A stretch of DNA of 64,000 nt from Nannocystis bainbridge (GCF_028368995.1 NZ_JAQNDL010000003.1:1364001-1428000); one strand, 5' to 3'. Shown: positions 34,629-43,979, numbered from the stretch's first letter. The notes: a model not told the origin generated them from the letters alone. Program-made: numbers and translations.

Positions 34629-36100
34629 GCCGTCGCCGCGGCGAACCGCCCGCTCAGGGTCGCCATCGGCACCCCCGCCCCCGGATGCACGCTGCCCCCG
34701 GCCACATACAGCCCCGGCAGCTTCGTCGTCGCCGTCGGCCGCCCCAGCGCGTCCAGCAGCCCCCGCGTCGCCGTCCCGTACAGCCCCCCGCCCGAGCCGG
34801 GGAACCTCGCCGCGAAGTCGTCGGGCGTCGTCACCCGCGGCGGCTCCGCGGGCGCCATCGACAACCCGCAGCGCTCGATCACTCGCCATGTCGCTCGTTC
34901 GCATGCCTCGATCTCCCTCGCCGTGAGCCACCCTTCGCCACCGCGTGGCGGCGCGTTCACCAGTACGAACAGGCGCTCCCCCGCGACCGGGACGCCGTCT
35001 CCCTGGCGGTCCGGCGCACACACATAGACCGTCGGCTCGGCCGGGAGCGCCCCGCGGTCCATCAGGGCCGTGAACTCGGCCGCGTAGTCCCGCGAGAACA
35101 GCACGTTGTGATAGGCCAGCGGCCAGCCGCCGGTCTGCCCGCGCAGGCACCACGTCACCGCCGACAGCGACCGCCGCGACCGCGGGGGCGCCTTCACGGC
35201 CCGGGCCGCCGCCGGGCCGAGCCGGCCGTCGCCCAGCGCCGCCAGGTCGCCGGCGAAGATCACCGCCTCCGCCGGCACCCGCTCGCCCGACGCCAGCCGG
35301 ACCGCCCGCACGCACGAATCGGCCTCGATCGCCGCCACCTCGGCCTCGCAGCGGATCTCCGCCCCGTGGCGGCGGGCCAGCTCGGCCACCGCCCCCGTCA
35401 GCGCCGACATCCCGCCCACCGGGGCCCACACCCCGGTCTGCTCGACGTGGGCGATCAGGTTGAGGGTCGCCGGCGCCTCGAACGGGCTGCTGCCGTAGTA
35501 GGTCGCGTAGCGGGCGAACAGCTGGCGCAGCCGCGGATCCCGGAAATAATCGCCGAGGGACTTCCACATCGTGCGGTGGAAATCGAGCCCGAGGGCCCCC
35601 GGCAGCCCGCGCAGCCCGAGCGAGCCGACCAGGCTCGTCAACGTCGGCTGCGCGGCGCGGATGAACGGACCCTGGACTTTCTGGTAGATCGCCTCTGTAT
35701 GGCGGCAGAACGCGAGGTACCCGGAGGCGTCGGCCGCCGAGGCGAAGCGGGAGATGGCCGCCGCCGTGGCCTCGCGGTCCGCGTACAGGTCGAGCCGTTC
35801 GCCGTCCTGCCACGCGTGTCGCGCCAGCACCGACAGCGCTTGCAGGTGCACGTGGTCCGCCAGCGCATCGTCCGCGTCGGCGAACAGCGCCTCGAACACC
35901 CAGCGCATCGTCAGCACCGTCGGCCCCGCGTCGACCGGCTGGCCTCCGACCCACTCCTGGCGCACCTTGCCGCCGACCTCCGTGCCGCGCTCGAGCAGCA
36001 GCACCGCCGCCCCCCGGCGGGCACAATCCACCGCCGCCGCCAGGCCTCCGGCCCCGCCGCCGATCACGACCACGCGGGGGCTGTGCTTCGCCACCATCAT
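34535..36100 (-). CDS. crtD: CrtD, 1-hydroxycarotenoid 3,4-desaturase
   Basis: A 521-residue FAD-dependent oxidoreductase of the phytoene desaturase superfamily. The N-terminal dinucleotide-binding motif VVVIGGGAGGLAAA (about 10-23) and the C-terminal LYVAGGSVHPGAGVPMA block are intact. Position next to crtC supports CrtD, which introduces the 3,4 double bond into 1-hydroxy carotenoids. The last 25 or so residues extend beyond the usual family end and run out of frame over the crtC start, as if the original stop had been lost. ATG 36100 and ATG 36097 are both possible starts. Confidence 0.85.
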   Translation of the reverse strand: MMVAKHSPRVVVIGGGAGGLAAAVDCARRGAAVLLLERGTEVGGKVRQEWVGGQPVDAGPTVLTMRWVFEALFADADDALADHVHLQALSVLARHAWQDGERLDLYADREATAAAISRFASAADASGYLAFCRHTEAIYQKVQGPFIRAAQPTLTSLVGSLGLRGLPGALGLDFHRTMWKSLGDYFRDPRLRQLFARYATYYGSSPFEAPATLNLIAHVEQTGVWAPVGGMSALTGAVAELARRHGAEIRCEAEVAAIEADSCVRAVRLASGERVPAEAVIFAGDLAALGDGRLGPAAARAVKAPPRSRRSLSAVTWCLRGQTGGWPLAYHNVLFSRDYAAEFTALMDRGALPAEPTVYVCAPDRQGDGVPVAGERLFVLVNAPPRGGEGWLTAREIEACERATWRVIERCGLSMAPAEPPRVTTPDDFAARFPGSGGGLYGTATRGLLDALGRPTATTKLPGLYVAGGSVHPGAGVPMATLSGRFAAATACAGLCSTGWSLRAATAGGTSTRSATTAATD

Positions 36101-36246
36101 GACTGTCGCCAAATTATCGCGACCACTCCAGGTTTCAAGTCTTTGTCCAACGATCGGCCCTTTCATTGACAATCCTTGAACAAGCGAGCACACTTTTGCG
36201 CCTAACTCTGACCTATGGGCGGCCCGGGCGGGCCTGAGCAGCGGCC
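36101..36246. promoter_or_regulatory. Divergent carotenoid promoter region
   Basis: A 146-base, comparatively AT-rich region separates crtD (minus) and crtE (plus). TTGACA lies at 36166-36171, but no convincing -10 follows at 17 bases. The region probably carries the (possibly light-dependent) promoters of both arms; this is an inference. Confidence 0.4.
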
Positions 36247-37125
36247 ATGGAATCTCGACGGCGCATCGACCGAGCCCTCAAGACCTGCCTCGACCTGGCG
36301 ACGGCGCCACCCTGTCCGCCGCGCCTGGGGGATGCCATGCGCCACGCCGTCTTCCCGGGCGGCGCGCGATTTCGCCCCGAGTTCTGTCTCGCCGTCGCCG
36401 AGGCTTGCGGCGCCGCCCACCCGGCGATGGCCGACGCCGCCGCGGCTGCCGTCGAGCTGCTGCACTGCGCCTCGCTGGTCTACGACGACCTGCCGTGTTT
36501 CGACGACGCCGCCGTCCGCCGCGGCCACGCCACCGTGCACGCCGCCTTCGGCGAGGAGCTGGCGATCCTCGCCGGCAACGCCCTCATCGTGCTCGCCTTC
36601 GACGCCCTCGCCCGCGCCAGCGGCTCGCACCCGCACCTCTTGCCCGGCCTCTTGCGCGTGGTCGCCCGCGGAGTCGGCGGGCCTGCGGGCATCGTCGCCG
36701 GCCAGGGCTGGGAGTCCGAGGCCGGCCAGGGCGACCTCGGCCGTTACCACCGGGCCAAGACCGGCGCCCTGTTCGAGGCCGCCGTGATCGCCGGCGCCAT
36801 GACCGGCGGCGGCGACCCCCTGCAGTGGACCGGCCTCGGCTATCGCCTGGGCGAGGCCTACCAGATCGCCGACGACATCCGCGACGCCTACGGCCGGCCC
36901 GAGCTGCTCGGCAAGCCGGTCGGCCAGGACCGCGCCCATCACCGGCCCTCCGCCGTGCGCGAGCTGGGCCTCGGCGGCGCCACCAGCCACCTCGGCGAGC
37001 TCGTCGACCAGGCCGCCGGACGGATCCCCGCCTGCGCCGGCCGCAGCGACCTCCTGGCCCACCTCCGCCGCTGGTCCGAGCAGCTGCTCGCCGCCCCTCC
37101 GCCGCTCGCCGCCAGCCTCCCGTGA
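36247..37125 (+). CDS. crtE: CrtE-like geranylgeranyl diphosphate synthase
   Basis: A 292-residue polyprenyl synthase of the isoprenoid synthase fold. The first aspartate-rich motif is DDLPCFD (80-86) and the second is DDIRD (about 213-217). With these it would make GGPP, the precursor of phytoene. It is the first gene of the plus-strand half of the carotenoid cluster. The neighbouring crt genes make a role in carotenoid synthesis more likely than in quinone synthesis. Confidence 0.85.
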   Translation: MESRRRIDRALKTCLDLATAPPCPPRLGDAMRHAVFPGGARFRPEFCLAVAEACGAAHPAMADAAAAAVELLHCASLVYDDLPCFDDAAVRRGHATVHAAFGEELAILAGNALIVLAFDALARASGSHPHLLPGLLRVVARGVGGPAGIVAGQGWESEAGQGDLGRYHRAKTGALFEAAVIAGAMTGGGDPLQWTGLGYRLGEAYQIADDIRDAYGRPELLGKPVGQDRAHHRPSAVRELGLGGATSHLGELVDQAAGRIPACAGRSDLLAHLRRWSEQLLAAPPPLAASLP

Positions 37126-37405
37126 TTTGGCCCCGCGACGGCTCAGCCCCCCTGCGGAGCCGCGAAACGCCGCCCGCAGCCCTCGCGGCCCCTCGCGCCG
37201 GCCCCTCGCGCCGACCCCTCGAGCCTCGCGGAGCGCCGCCGGGACAGCGGTCTCGGCGGCGACGCGGCGGCTGGTCTCACGGTCCCGCACCTGCTTTCCC
37301 GCGGCCCTGGCGAGGCTCGCTCGCCTCACCGCTCGCCCCCGGCGCATTCGCCCTCGCTCGGCCCCGATCCTCGCGCAGACTCTCCTCTCTCACCCGAAAT
37401 TTCCC

Positions 37406-38128
37406 ATGACTCGACCGCCGCCGACCTTGCGCGCGCAGAAGCAGGCCGTCCCGCACGCCTTCGACCGCGTCGCCGCCCGCTACGACCTCCTCACCGGCAT
37501 GAACCCCGGCTACAGCCGGCACCTCGAGCGCAGCGCCGAGCGCATGCGCGTCCCCGACGAGGCTGCCCTTTTGGACCTGTGCTGTGGGACAGGTCTCTCC
37601 ACCCTCGCGCTCGTGCGCACCTACCCGCGCGCCCGCATCACCGGCCTCGACGCCTCGCAGGGCATGCTCGACCTGGCCCGCAAGAAGCCCGAGCTCACCG
37701 GCGTCCGCTTCCTCCACGGCGACGCCATGGACCCCGCGGCCCACGGCGCCGACGGCCCCTTCGACGGCATCCTCATGGCCTACGGCATCCGCAACATGCC
37801 GGACCCTGACCTGTGCCTGCGCCGGCTCTTGCCCCTGCTCAAGCCCGGCGGCGTCGTCTGCTTCCACGAGTACAGCGTGCGCGACTCGCTGCGGGCCCAC
37901 CTGGTGTGGAACGCCGTGTGCCTCGGCATCATCATCCCAGCCGGCCTCGTCACCTCGCCCGGCTCCGACATCTACCGCTACCTGCGCCGCAGCGTGAACG
38001 CCTTCGACGGCGCCGCCGCCTTCCAGCGGCGCCTGCAGGCGGCCGGCTTCTGCGACACCCAGGCCGCCAGCATGGACGGCTGGCAGGAGGGCATCGTCCA
38101 CACCTTCCTGGCCCGCCGCCCCGGCTGA
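37406..38128 (+). CDS. UbiE-like SAM-dependent methyltransferase
   Basis: A 240-residue class I methyltransferase of the UbiE/COQ5 type. Motif I is LLDLCCGTGLS (about 55-65) and ITGLDAS (about 77-83) follows as the acidic loop. UbiE relatives methylate quinone rings, but its place between crtE and crtU suggests a carotenoid hydroxyl or an isoprenoid substrate, as in CrtF-like steps. A 280-base gap separates it from crtE. The DNA of motif I by chance resembles the dispersed palindrome. Which substrate it uses cannot be told. Confidence 0.75.
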   Translation: MTRPPPTLRAQKQAVPHAFDRVAARYDLLTGMNPGYSRHLERSAERMRVPDEAALLDLCCGTGLSTLALVRTYPRARITGLDASQGMLDLARKKPELTGVRFLHGDAMDPAAHGADGPFDGILMAYGIRNMPDPDLCLRRLLPLLKPGGVVCFHEYSVRDSLRAHLVWNAVCLGIIIPAGLVTSPGSDIYRYLRRSVNAFDGAAAFQRRLQAAGFCDTQAASMDGWQEGIVHTFLARRPG

Positions 38129-38519
38129 GCCATACCTGGGACCGGGCCGCCCGCGCCGCCTGTCCCCGGGGACATCTCCCCAACCTGTCCCCGAACGCCA
38201 GGCCTCCGGGCTCATCCTCACCGACCTGTCCCCGAGGACATCCGACCTCCAGGGTGCCCTCATAACCTGTCCCCGAGGACACCCGACCTCAGCGCCCACC
38301 GACCTGTCCCGGGGACATCCCAACTCCGGGGCCGCTCTCACCGGCCCACCTCGAGGATCTCCGAGCCCGACCTCGCCTGCCTGTTCCCCCGACCTCGCCG
38401 ACCGAGGACATCCGGCCTCCGCACCCATCCTCGCCGACCTGTCCCCGGGGACATTCACCATACCTGCCCCGAGAGACATTTCTCCAATTCACGCCCTCAC
38501 GGCCGACCCGCCCCAAGCC
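38129..38519. other. Dense palindrome cluster, no gene
   Basis: About 390 bases between the methyltransferase and crtU hold no supported gene but four exact and several degenerate TGTCC-N4-GGACA palindromes. Confidence 0.7.
38161..38470. repeat. Cluster of TGTCC-N4-GGACA palindromes
   Basis: Exact copies lie at 38161-38174, 38227-38240, 38268-38281 and 38440-38453; a 13-base variant is at 38305-38317, and degenerate copies lie between. Spacing is irregular (about 35-130 bases) and the intervening sequences also show partial copies, so the block looks built up by repeated insertion or duplication. Confidence 0.85.
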
Positions 38520-40085
38520 ATGCTCGGAATCTCTCGCCGCCCCGCAAACGCCCCCGACCGCCGCGCCCCTCTCGCCTTGCCGCGGCCGCTCGAAGTCCTC
38601 GTCGTCGGCGGCGGCATCGCCGGGCTCGCGGCCGCCACGATCCTCGCCGAGCGAGGCGCGCGGGTCACCGTGCTCGAGCCCGACAATTTCCTCGGCGGCC
38701 GCGCCGGCGCCTGGAGCGACACCCTCGCCGACGGCAGCGCCTTCGAGATGGAGCGGGGCTTCCACGCCTTTTTCCGCCAGTACTACAATTTGCGCGCCTG
38801 GCTGCGGCGCATCGATCCGTCGCTCGGCTTCCTCCGCCCGGTCGAGGACTACCCGCTGCTCGGCCCCGGCGGCCTGCGCGAGTCGTTCGCCGGCCTGCCC
38901 AAGCTGCCGATCTGGAACCTCGTCAGCCTCATCCGTCGCAGCAGCAGCATGACCCTGCGCGACGCCCTGCGGGTCGACGACACCTGCGGGCGCGCCATCA
39001 TGGCCTACGACCCGGTCGCCACCTACGCCCAGTTCGACCGCCAAAGCGCCCAGGCCTTCCTCGACAAGCTCGGCTTCCCGCCGCAGGCGCGGCAGATGCT
39101 GTTCGATGTCTTTTCCCACTCCTTCTTCAACCCCGAGCAGGAGTTCAGCGCCGCCGAGCTGCTGATGATGTTCCACTTCTACTTCGTCGGTAACCCCGAG
39201 GGCATCGTCTTCGACGTCGCCGACGGCCCGTTCTCGAAGTCGATCTGGCAGCCGATGGCCGCCGTGCTCGAGCGCCGCGGCGTCCGCTTGTGCCTCGGCG
39301 AGGGCGCCGTCCATATCGACCGCGGGCCCGACGGCCGCCATCGGATCACCAGCTCCAAAGGCCAGGTCCACCACGCCGACGTGTGCATCCTCGCCGCCAG
39401 CGTGCCCGGCCTGCAGCAGCTCGTCGCCGACTCGCCCGGCCTCGGCCAACCGCGCGGCGCCGCCCCCGAAGATCCCGGCATCGGCCACTGCTGGCGCGAG
39501 CAGGTCGCCGCCCAGTCCGTCACCGCGCGCTTCGCCGTGTGGCGGCTGTGGCTCGACCGCCCGTGCGCCCCCGGCCGCGCCGCCTTTGTCGGCACCACCG
39601 GCCTCGGCCTCGTCGACAACATCTCGCTCTACCACCTGTTCGAGGACGAGAGCCGCGACTGGGCCGCGCGCACCGGCGGCAGCGTCGTCGAGCTGCACGC
39701 CTACGCCCTCCCCGGCGACGTCGACGACGACGCCATCCAGGCCGACCTGCGGCGCGCCCTCCACGAGCTCTACCCCGAGACCCGCGCCGCCAGGGTCCTC
39801 GACGAGCGCTTCTTCGTGCGCCAGGACTGCCCCGCCTTCCGCCCCGGCAGCCACCCGCAGCGCCTCCGCGTCGACACCTCCGACCCCACCCTCCACCTCG
39901 CCGGCGATTTCGTCCACACCCCGTTCCCGACCGCCCTGATGGAGCGCGCCGCCAGCACCGGCATCCTCGCCGCCAACCACGTGCTCCACCACCACGGCGC
40001 CGCCGAGGAGCCGCTGTGGTCCGTCCCCCCGCGCGGCCCGCTGGCCCGCCTCATCCACCGCAAGGGCCTGCGCAGCCCGGGGTGA
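38520..40085 (+). CDS. crtU: CrtU-like carotenoid ring desaturase/methyltransferase (isorenieratene synthase type)
   Basis: A 521-residue FAD-dependent protein: dinucleotide-binding motif LVVGGGIAGLAAA (about 27-39), the block MERGFHAFFRQYYN (about 77-90), and conserved MMFHFYFVGNPEG and VGTTGLGLVDNIS segments, all as in CrtU (beta-carotene desaturase/methylase), which turns a beta ring into an aromatic phi ring. Together with crtC and crtD it suggests a carotenoid with one aromatic and one hydroxylated acyclic end. No phytoene synthase, phytoene desaturase or cyclase gene is in the window. Confidence 0.82.
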   Translation: MLGISRRPANAPDRRAPLALPRPLEVLVVGGGIAGLAAATILAERGARVTVLEPDNFLGGRAGAWSDTLADGSAFEMERGFHAFFRQYYNLRAWLRRIDPSLGFLRPVEDYPLLGPGGLRESFAGLPKLPIWNLVSLIRRSSSMTLRDALRVDDTCGRAIMAYDPVATYAQFDRQSAQAFLDKLGFPPQARQMLFDVFSHSFFNPEQEFSAAELLMMFHFYFVGNPEGIVFDVADGPFSKSIWQPMAAVLERRGVRLCLGEGAVHIDRGPDGRHRITSSKGQVHHADVCILAASVPGLQQLVADSPGLGQPRGAAPEDPGIGHCWREQVAAQSVTARFAVWRLWLDRPCAPGRAAFVGTTGLGLVDNISLYHLFEDESRDWAARTGGSVVELHAYALPGDVDDDAIQADLRRALHELYPETRAARVLDERFFVRQDCPAFRPGSHPQRLRVDTSDPTLHLAGDFVHTPFPTALMERAASTGILAANHVLHHHGAAEEPLWSVPPRGPLARLIHRKGLRSPG

Positions 40086-40740
40086 CCGCCTGTCCGAAGG
40101 GACAGGCCACCGCCACGAGCCGGCTCGTCGTCGGCCTCACTCCGCACCTGTCCGAACGGACAGGCACCTGGACGCGCCCACGAGCGTCGCCGGCTCGTCT
40201 TCGGCCTCACTCCGAACCTGTCCGAACGGACAGGCACCTGGCCGCGCCCACGAGCGCCGCGCTGGCTCGCCGTCGGCATCATCCCACCTGACCGAACGGA
40301 CAGGTCCTTCTCGCCGCCCCGAGCGCGACCGCAGCACCTGCCCGAGCCCGCGGGATCGACCCGCCCCTTCCCCGCGCGATCGCAGCAATCCGCGCACGCT
40401 CGCGGGCCCGTCGCCCTCGCGCCGCGTCCTTGTCGGTTGCGCACGACAGGACGAATCCCCGACCCCGCCCTCGTGGACGCGCGGGCTCGCTGGCGCGCGG
40501 GCGCCAGTGGTTCGGCGCCGCGCCTCGCCGGCCGGCGAATATACCGAGCCGCGAACCCTCGCAGATCGCCCGGAACCTGCGCCTCTGTCCATGCACGCGC
40601 GTGTCGCAGGACATGCGCGCACGCCTGCGGGCTCTACGCGGCTTCGCGGCCGTCAATCTCGCGCGCGGGCCCAAGGACCCCGGCCGAGGTCGAGGAAAAC
40701 GGCAGGGGCAATCCGGCTAGCGCCTCGCGTCGACCTCACT
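40086..40740. other. Intergenic stretch with tandem palindromes
   Basis: No supported gene. The first 220 bases are a tandem array of palindrome-containing units, listed separately. In the rest I see nothing but GC-rich sequence without coding character. Confidence 0.5.
40091..40302. repeat. Tandem array of about 70-bp units, each with a palindrome
   Basis: Palindromes start at 40091, 40149, 40219 and 40289 (the last with one change), so unit spacing is 58, 70 and 70 bases. The unit includes CACGAGCG-GGCTCG and CGGCCTCACTCCG blocks that are repeated with changes. It begins six bases after the crtU stop codon. Confidence 0.8.
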
Positions 40741-41886
40741 ATGCTTGCACCAATGCTTGCGCGAATTAGCATTTCAGGCGGGACAATGTGGGCAATGGTC
40801 GCGGCGCTGGCTGGCTGCGGCGGCGTCGGGGCGACCTCCGGGACCGACACCGGCACCGGCAGCACCACCGACATTCCCGGGATCACGAGCGTCACCAGCA
40901 CCACCGAGACCGGCCCGACCACCACCGCCGGTACGACCACCGACGACGCCGTCAAGTTCGACATCGGCGGCCCCGGCACTGACACCGACAACGACACCAG
41001 CGTCTGTGCCGACGCCGACATCAAGTTCGAGCCGCAGATCCCCACCGTCCTGCTGCTCATCGATCAGTCCGGCAGCATGACCACCCAGTTCGGCGACACC
41101 GACCGCTGGGAGGCCGTCTACAACGCCTTGCTCGACGAGCAGGACGGCCTCGTGCCCCAGCTCGAGGGCCAGGTCCGCTTCGGCATGGCGCTCTACACCA
41201 GCTTCGAGGGCGACCAGGGCGGCCGCGAGTGTCCCGTCATCACCGAGACCGCGCCCGCGCTCGACAACTACCAGGCCATCGCCGCCACCTGGGACGCCAG
41301 CCAGCCCGAGGACGAGACCCCGACCGGCGAATCGATCGCCGCCGTCACGCCGACGCTCGTCATGGATCCCACCGAGGGCAACAAGATCATCGTGCTCGCC
41401 ACCGACGGCGAGCCCGACACCTGCGCCGAGCCCAACCCGCAGAACGGCCAGGACGAGTCGGTCGACGCCGCCGCCGCCGCCTTCGCCCAGGGCGTGCGCA
41501 CCTACGTGATCAGCGTCGGCAACGAGGTCAGCGACCAGCACCTGCAGGACGTCGCCAACGCCGGCGTCGGCGTCGGCGACGGCGACCCCGACGCCCCCTT
41601 CTACAAGGCCGACGACGCCCAGGCCCTCGCGGACGCGTTCGCCGACATCGTCGACGGCGTCCGCGACTGCAAGCTCAACCTCGACGGCACCGTCTCCGAG
41701 GGCGGCGAGGATCAGTGCACCGTCTACGTCAACGGCGAGGTCGTGCCCTTCGGCGACGACGACGGCTGGCAGCTCAACAACCCCGGCGAGGTCGAGCTCG
41801 TCGGCGACGCCTGCGACGCCATCCAAAACGGCGAGGTCCAGGTCTCGATCAAGTGCGCCTGCGGCGTGGTCGTCCCGGTCGGCTGA
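40741..41886 (+). CDS. VWA-domain lipoprotein
   Basis: A 381-residue lipoprotein: lipobox ending at Cys26 (LAGC), a Thr/Gly/Asp-rich linker (about 30-90), a von Willebrand factor A domain (about 100-310) with the metal-ion-dependent adhesion motif DQSGSM (about 109-114) and a second loop ATDGEPDT, and a C-terminal Cys-containing module (about 310-381). VWA domains mediate protein binding; surface adhesion is a likely but unproven role. Several ATG codons could serve as the start (40741, 40753, 40786). Confidence 0.78.
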   Translation: MLAPMLARISISGGTMWAMVAALAGCGGVGATSGTDTGTGSTTDIPGITSVTSTTETGPTTTAGTTTDDAVKFDIGGPGTDTDNDTSVCADADIKFEPQIPTVLLLIDQSGSMTTQFGDTDRWEAVYNALLDEQDGLVPQLEGQVRFGMALYTSFEGDQGGRECPVITETAPALDNYQAIAATWDASQPEDETPTGESIAAVTPTLVMDPTEGNKIIVLATDGEPDTCAEPNPQNGQDESVDAAAAAFAQGVRTYVISVGNEVSDQHLQDVANAGVGVGDGDPDAPFYKADDAQALADAFADIVDGVRDCKLNLDGTVSEGGEDQCTVYVNGEVVPFGDDDGWQLNNPGEVELVGDACDAIQNGEVQVSIKCACGVVVPVG

Positions 41887-42001
41887 GCGAGGACCTTCGT
41901 CTCGCCATCAAAGCACTCTCGGCCGCGGGGACACCGGTCCCCGGCCGAACGAGTCCTCGAGCTGCCTCCGGTGTGAGACCCTCGCCCGCGCACCTCGGCG
42001 C

Positions 42002-42148
42002 TCACCGGGGTGCCACGAAGTCCTTGAGCGTCACGCGGCGCTCCTCGCGGCCGCGGTGGAGCTTCGTCGAGCGCTGGGCCCGGTCGCTGATCGCACCGTA
42101 GAGCCCGAAGGCAACGAACAGCAGGAGCAACAGGACAAGCGGGGTCAT
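42002..42148 (-). CDS. Small single-helix membrane protein
   Basis: A 48-residue protein: a hydrophobic helix right after the initiating Met (about 3-18), then a basic tail. The start at 42148 is fixed by GAGGAG at 42164-42159. I do not recognise it. It lies between the VWA lipoprotein and the RetSat-like gene and is divergent from the latter. Confidence 0.55.
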   Translation of the reverse strand: MTPLVLLLLLFVAFGLYGAISDRAQRSTKLHRGREERRVTLKDFVAPR

Positions 42149-42363
42149 CGCGTGCGCCCTCCTCTTGTCTCGAGCGTGGGACCGATCGACCGCTCGCGCC
42201 CCCGAAATCGCGACGACGCTCCTCCAGACCCCGCTGTTCGCCTGCCCACCGTCGCGTCTGCCGGCCCCGCCCCGCCCGCCGCGGCGCGCCCCGCCGGCGG
42301 CCTCTGCTGCAGTTTCGCCTCGCTCCGTCTTGGCGGCCGCCGCGCGCTGTATGCTGAGCACGC

Positions 42364-43974
42364 ATGTCTGACCGCCCTGTGCGTCACCCCTGGTCGAAGC
42401 ACCTCCCGTCCGGCTTCGCCGCGCCTGCTCTTTGGGACAGCATCGTCATCGGCTCCGGCATGGGCGGCATGACCTGCGCCGCCATGCTCGCCGCGCTCGG
42501 CCAGCGCGTCCTCGTGCTCGAGCAGCACTACGTCCCCGGCGGCTTCACGCACAGCTTCAAGCGCGGCAAGTATCACTGGGACGTCGGCGTGCACGCCGTC
42601 GGCGAGGTCACCGAGCGCAGCATGCCCGGGCGGCTGCTCGCCGGGCTCACCGGGCGGCGGCTGCAGTGGGCCTCGCTGGGCCCGGTCTACGACGCCTTCG
42701 TGTTCCCCGACGGCCTCCAGCTCGGCTTCCCCGACAACCCCCAGGCCTTCCGCGCCCTGCTCCACGACACCTTCCCCGACGGCCACACCGCCATCGACGC
42801 CTACTTCGCGCGCGTCCGCGAGGTCTCGGCGGCCATGCGCTCCTACTACCTCGCCCGCCTCGCCCCGCCCTCTGCACATGTCCTCACGGACATGTTCACG
42901 AAGACAGCCCGCCGCGCCTTCGGCGAGACCGCCAAGCACGCCCTCGACCGCCTCACCGACGACACCCGCCTCAAGACCGTGCTCGCCGCCCAGTGGGGCT
43001 ATCACGGCGCCACCCCGAGCCGCGCCTCGCTGGCGATCCAGGCCCTCGTCACCAAGCATTTCCAGTGGGGCGGCTACTATCCGGTCGGCGGCTCGTCCAC
43101 GATCGCCCAGGAGCTGCTGCAGACCGTCGCCGACGCCGGCGGCTACACGCGGATCTCCGCCGACGTCGCCCAGATCGTGCTCGAGAACGGCGCGGCAGTC
43201 GGGGTGCGCATGCGCGACGGCGAGGAGATCCGCGCACGCCGGGTGATCAGCGCGGCAGGGGTGTCGTCGACGGTGCAGCGGCTGCTCCCGCGCGAGGTCG
43301 CCGACACGCGCTGGGCCGCCAGCGTGCGCGCGCTGCCGCCGGCGCCGGCCCACGTCTGCCTGTACCTCGGCTTCAAGGGCGACATCCGCTCGGCCGGCGC
43401 GGGTGCCTACAATCAATGGTACTATGATACGTGGGACACCGAGCTCGACGCCTGGGACATCGCCGACCCCGAGCGCATCGCCGACGCCCCCGTGCTCTAC
43501 TGCAGCTTCCCCTCGCTCAAGGACCCCGCCTACGACCCCGGCCCCGAGCAGCGCCACACCGGCGAGGTCGTCACATTCGTCCCCTGGGACCGCTTCTCCG
43601 GCTGGCTCGGCACCCGCTGGAAGCGCCGCGGCGACGACTACGATTCTTTTAAAAAGGTCCTGCAGGATCGGCTGCTCGAGCAGTTCCTCAAGAAACTCCC
43701 CGGGCTGCGATCGATGGTCGACCACGTCGAGCTCTCGACCCCGCTGTCGACCGACACCTTCGTGCGACCGATGGGCGGCTCGATCTACGGCATCCTCCCG
43801 ACCCCCGAGCGGTTCGCCAACCCGTACCTGCGACCGCGCAGCAAGATCGCCGGGCTCTTCTTCGCCGGCAGCGAGGTGGCCACCGTCGGGGTCATCGGCG
43901 CGATGATGGGCGGGGCCCTCGCCGCCGCCGCCGTCGACCCGGTCGGCGCCGCCCGCATGCTCCGCGGCCTCTGA
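42364..43974 (+). CDS. FAD-dependent oxidoreductase, phytoene desaturase/RetSat-like
   Basis: A 536-residue protein of COG1233 (phytoene desaturase, CrtISO and all-trans-retinol 13,14-reductase family). The dinucleotide-binding site SIVIGSGMGGMTCAA (about 26-40) and the C-terminal FAD block GLFFAGSEVATVGV are intact. Its distance from the crt cluster (about 2 kb) leaves its link to carotenoids open. An exact dispersed palindrome occurs inside the coding sequence at 42879-42892, encoding AHVLTDM in a surface-loop-like position. Confidence 0.8.
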   Translation: MSDRPVRHPWSKHLPSGFAAPALWDSIVIGSGMGGMTCAAMLAALGQRVLVLEQHYVPGGFTHSFKRGKYHWDVGVHAVGEVTERSMPGRLLAGLTGRRLQWASLGPVYDAFVFPDGLQLGFPDNPQAFRALLHDTFPDGHTAIDAYFARVREVSAAMRSYYLARLAPPSAHVLTDMFTKTARRAFGETAKHALDRLTDDTRLKTVLAAQWGYHGATPSRASLAIQALVTKHFQWGGYYPVGGSSTIAQELLQTVADAGGYTRISADVAQIVLENGAAVGVRMRDGEEIRARRVISAAGVSSTVQRLLPREVADTRWAASVRALPPAPAHVCLYLGFKGDIRSAGAGAYNQWYYDTWDTELDAWDIADPERIADAPVLYCSFPSLKDPAYDPGPEQRHTGEVVTFVPWDRFSGWLGTRWKRRGDDYDSFKKVLQDRLLEQFLKKLPGLRSMVDHVELSTPLSTDTFVRPMGGSIYGILPTPERFANPYLRPRSKIAGLFFAGSEVATVGVIGAMMGGALAAAAVDPVGAARMLRGL

Positions 43975-43979
43975 TCCGC

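Noticed and set aside
36166..36194. Sigma-70 promoter for crtE (TTGACA)
   Set aside because: A consensus -35 is present but no acceptable -10 follows at 16-18 bases. It is listed only as part of the promoter region.
37570..37605. Palindrome-like CCTGTGCTGTGGGACAGG in the methyltransferase gene
   Set aside because: It encodes the required motif I (DLCCGTG), so its resemblance to the dispersed repeat is explained by the protein.
38161..38453. Possible CRISPR array
   Set aside because: The repeat is a 14-bp palindrome with irregular spacing (about 35-130 bases), spacers that contain partial repeats, and no cas genes nearby.
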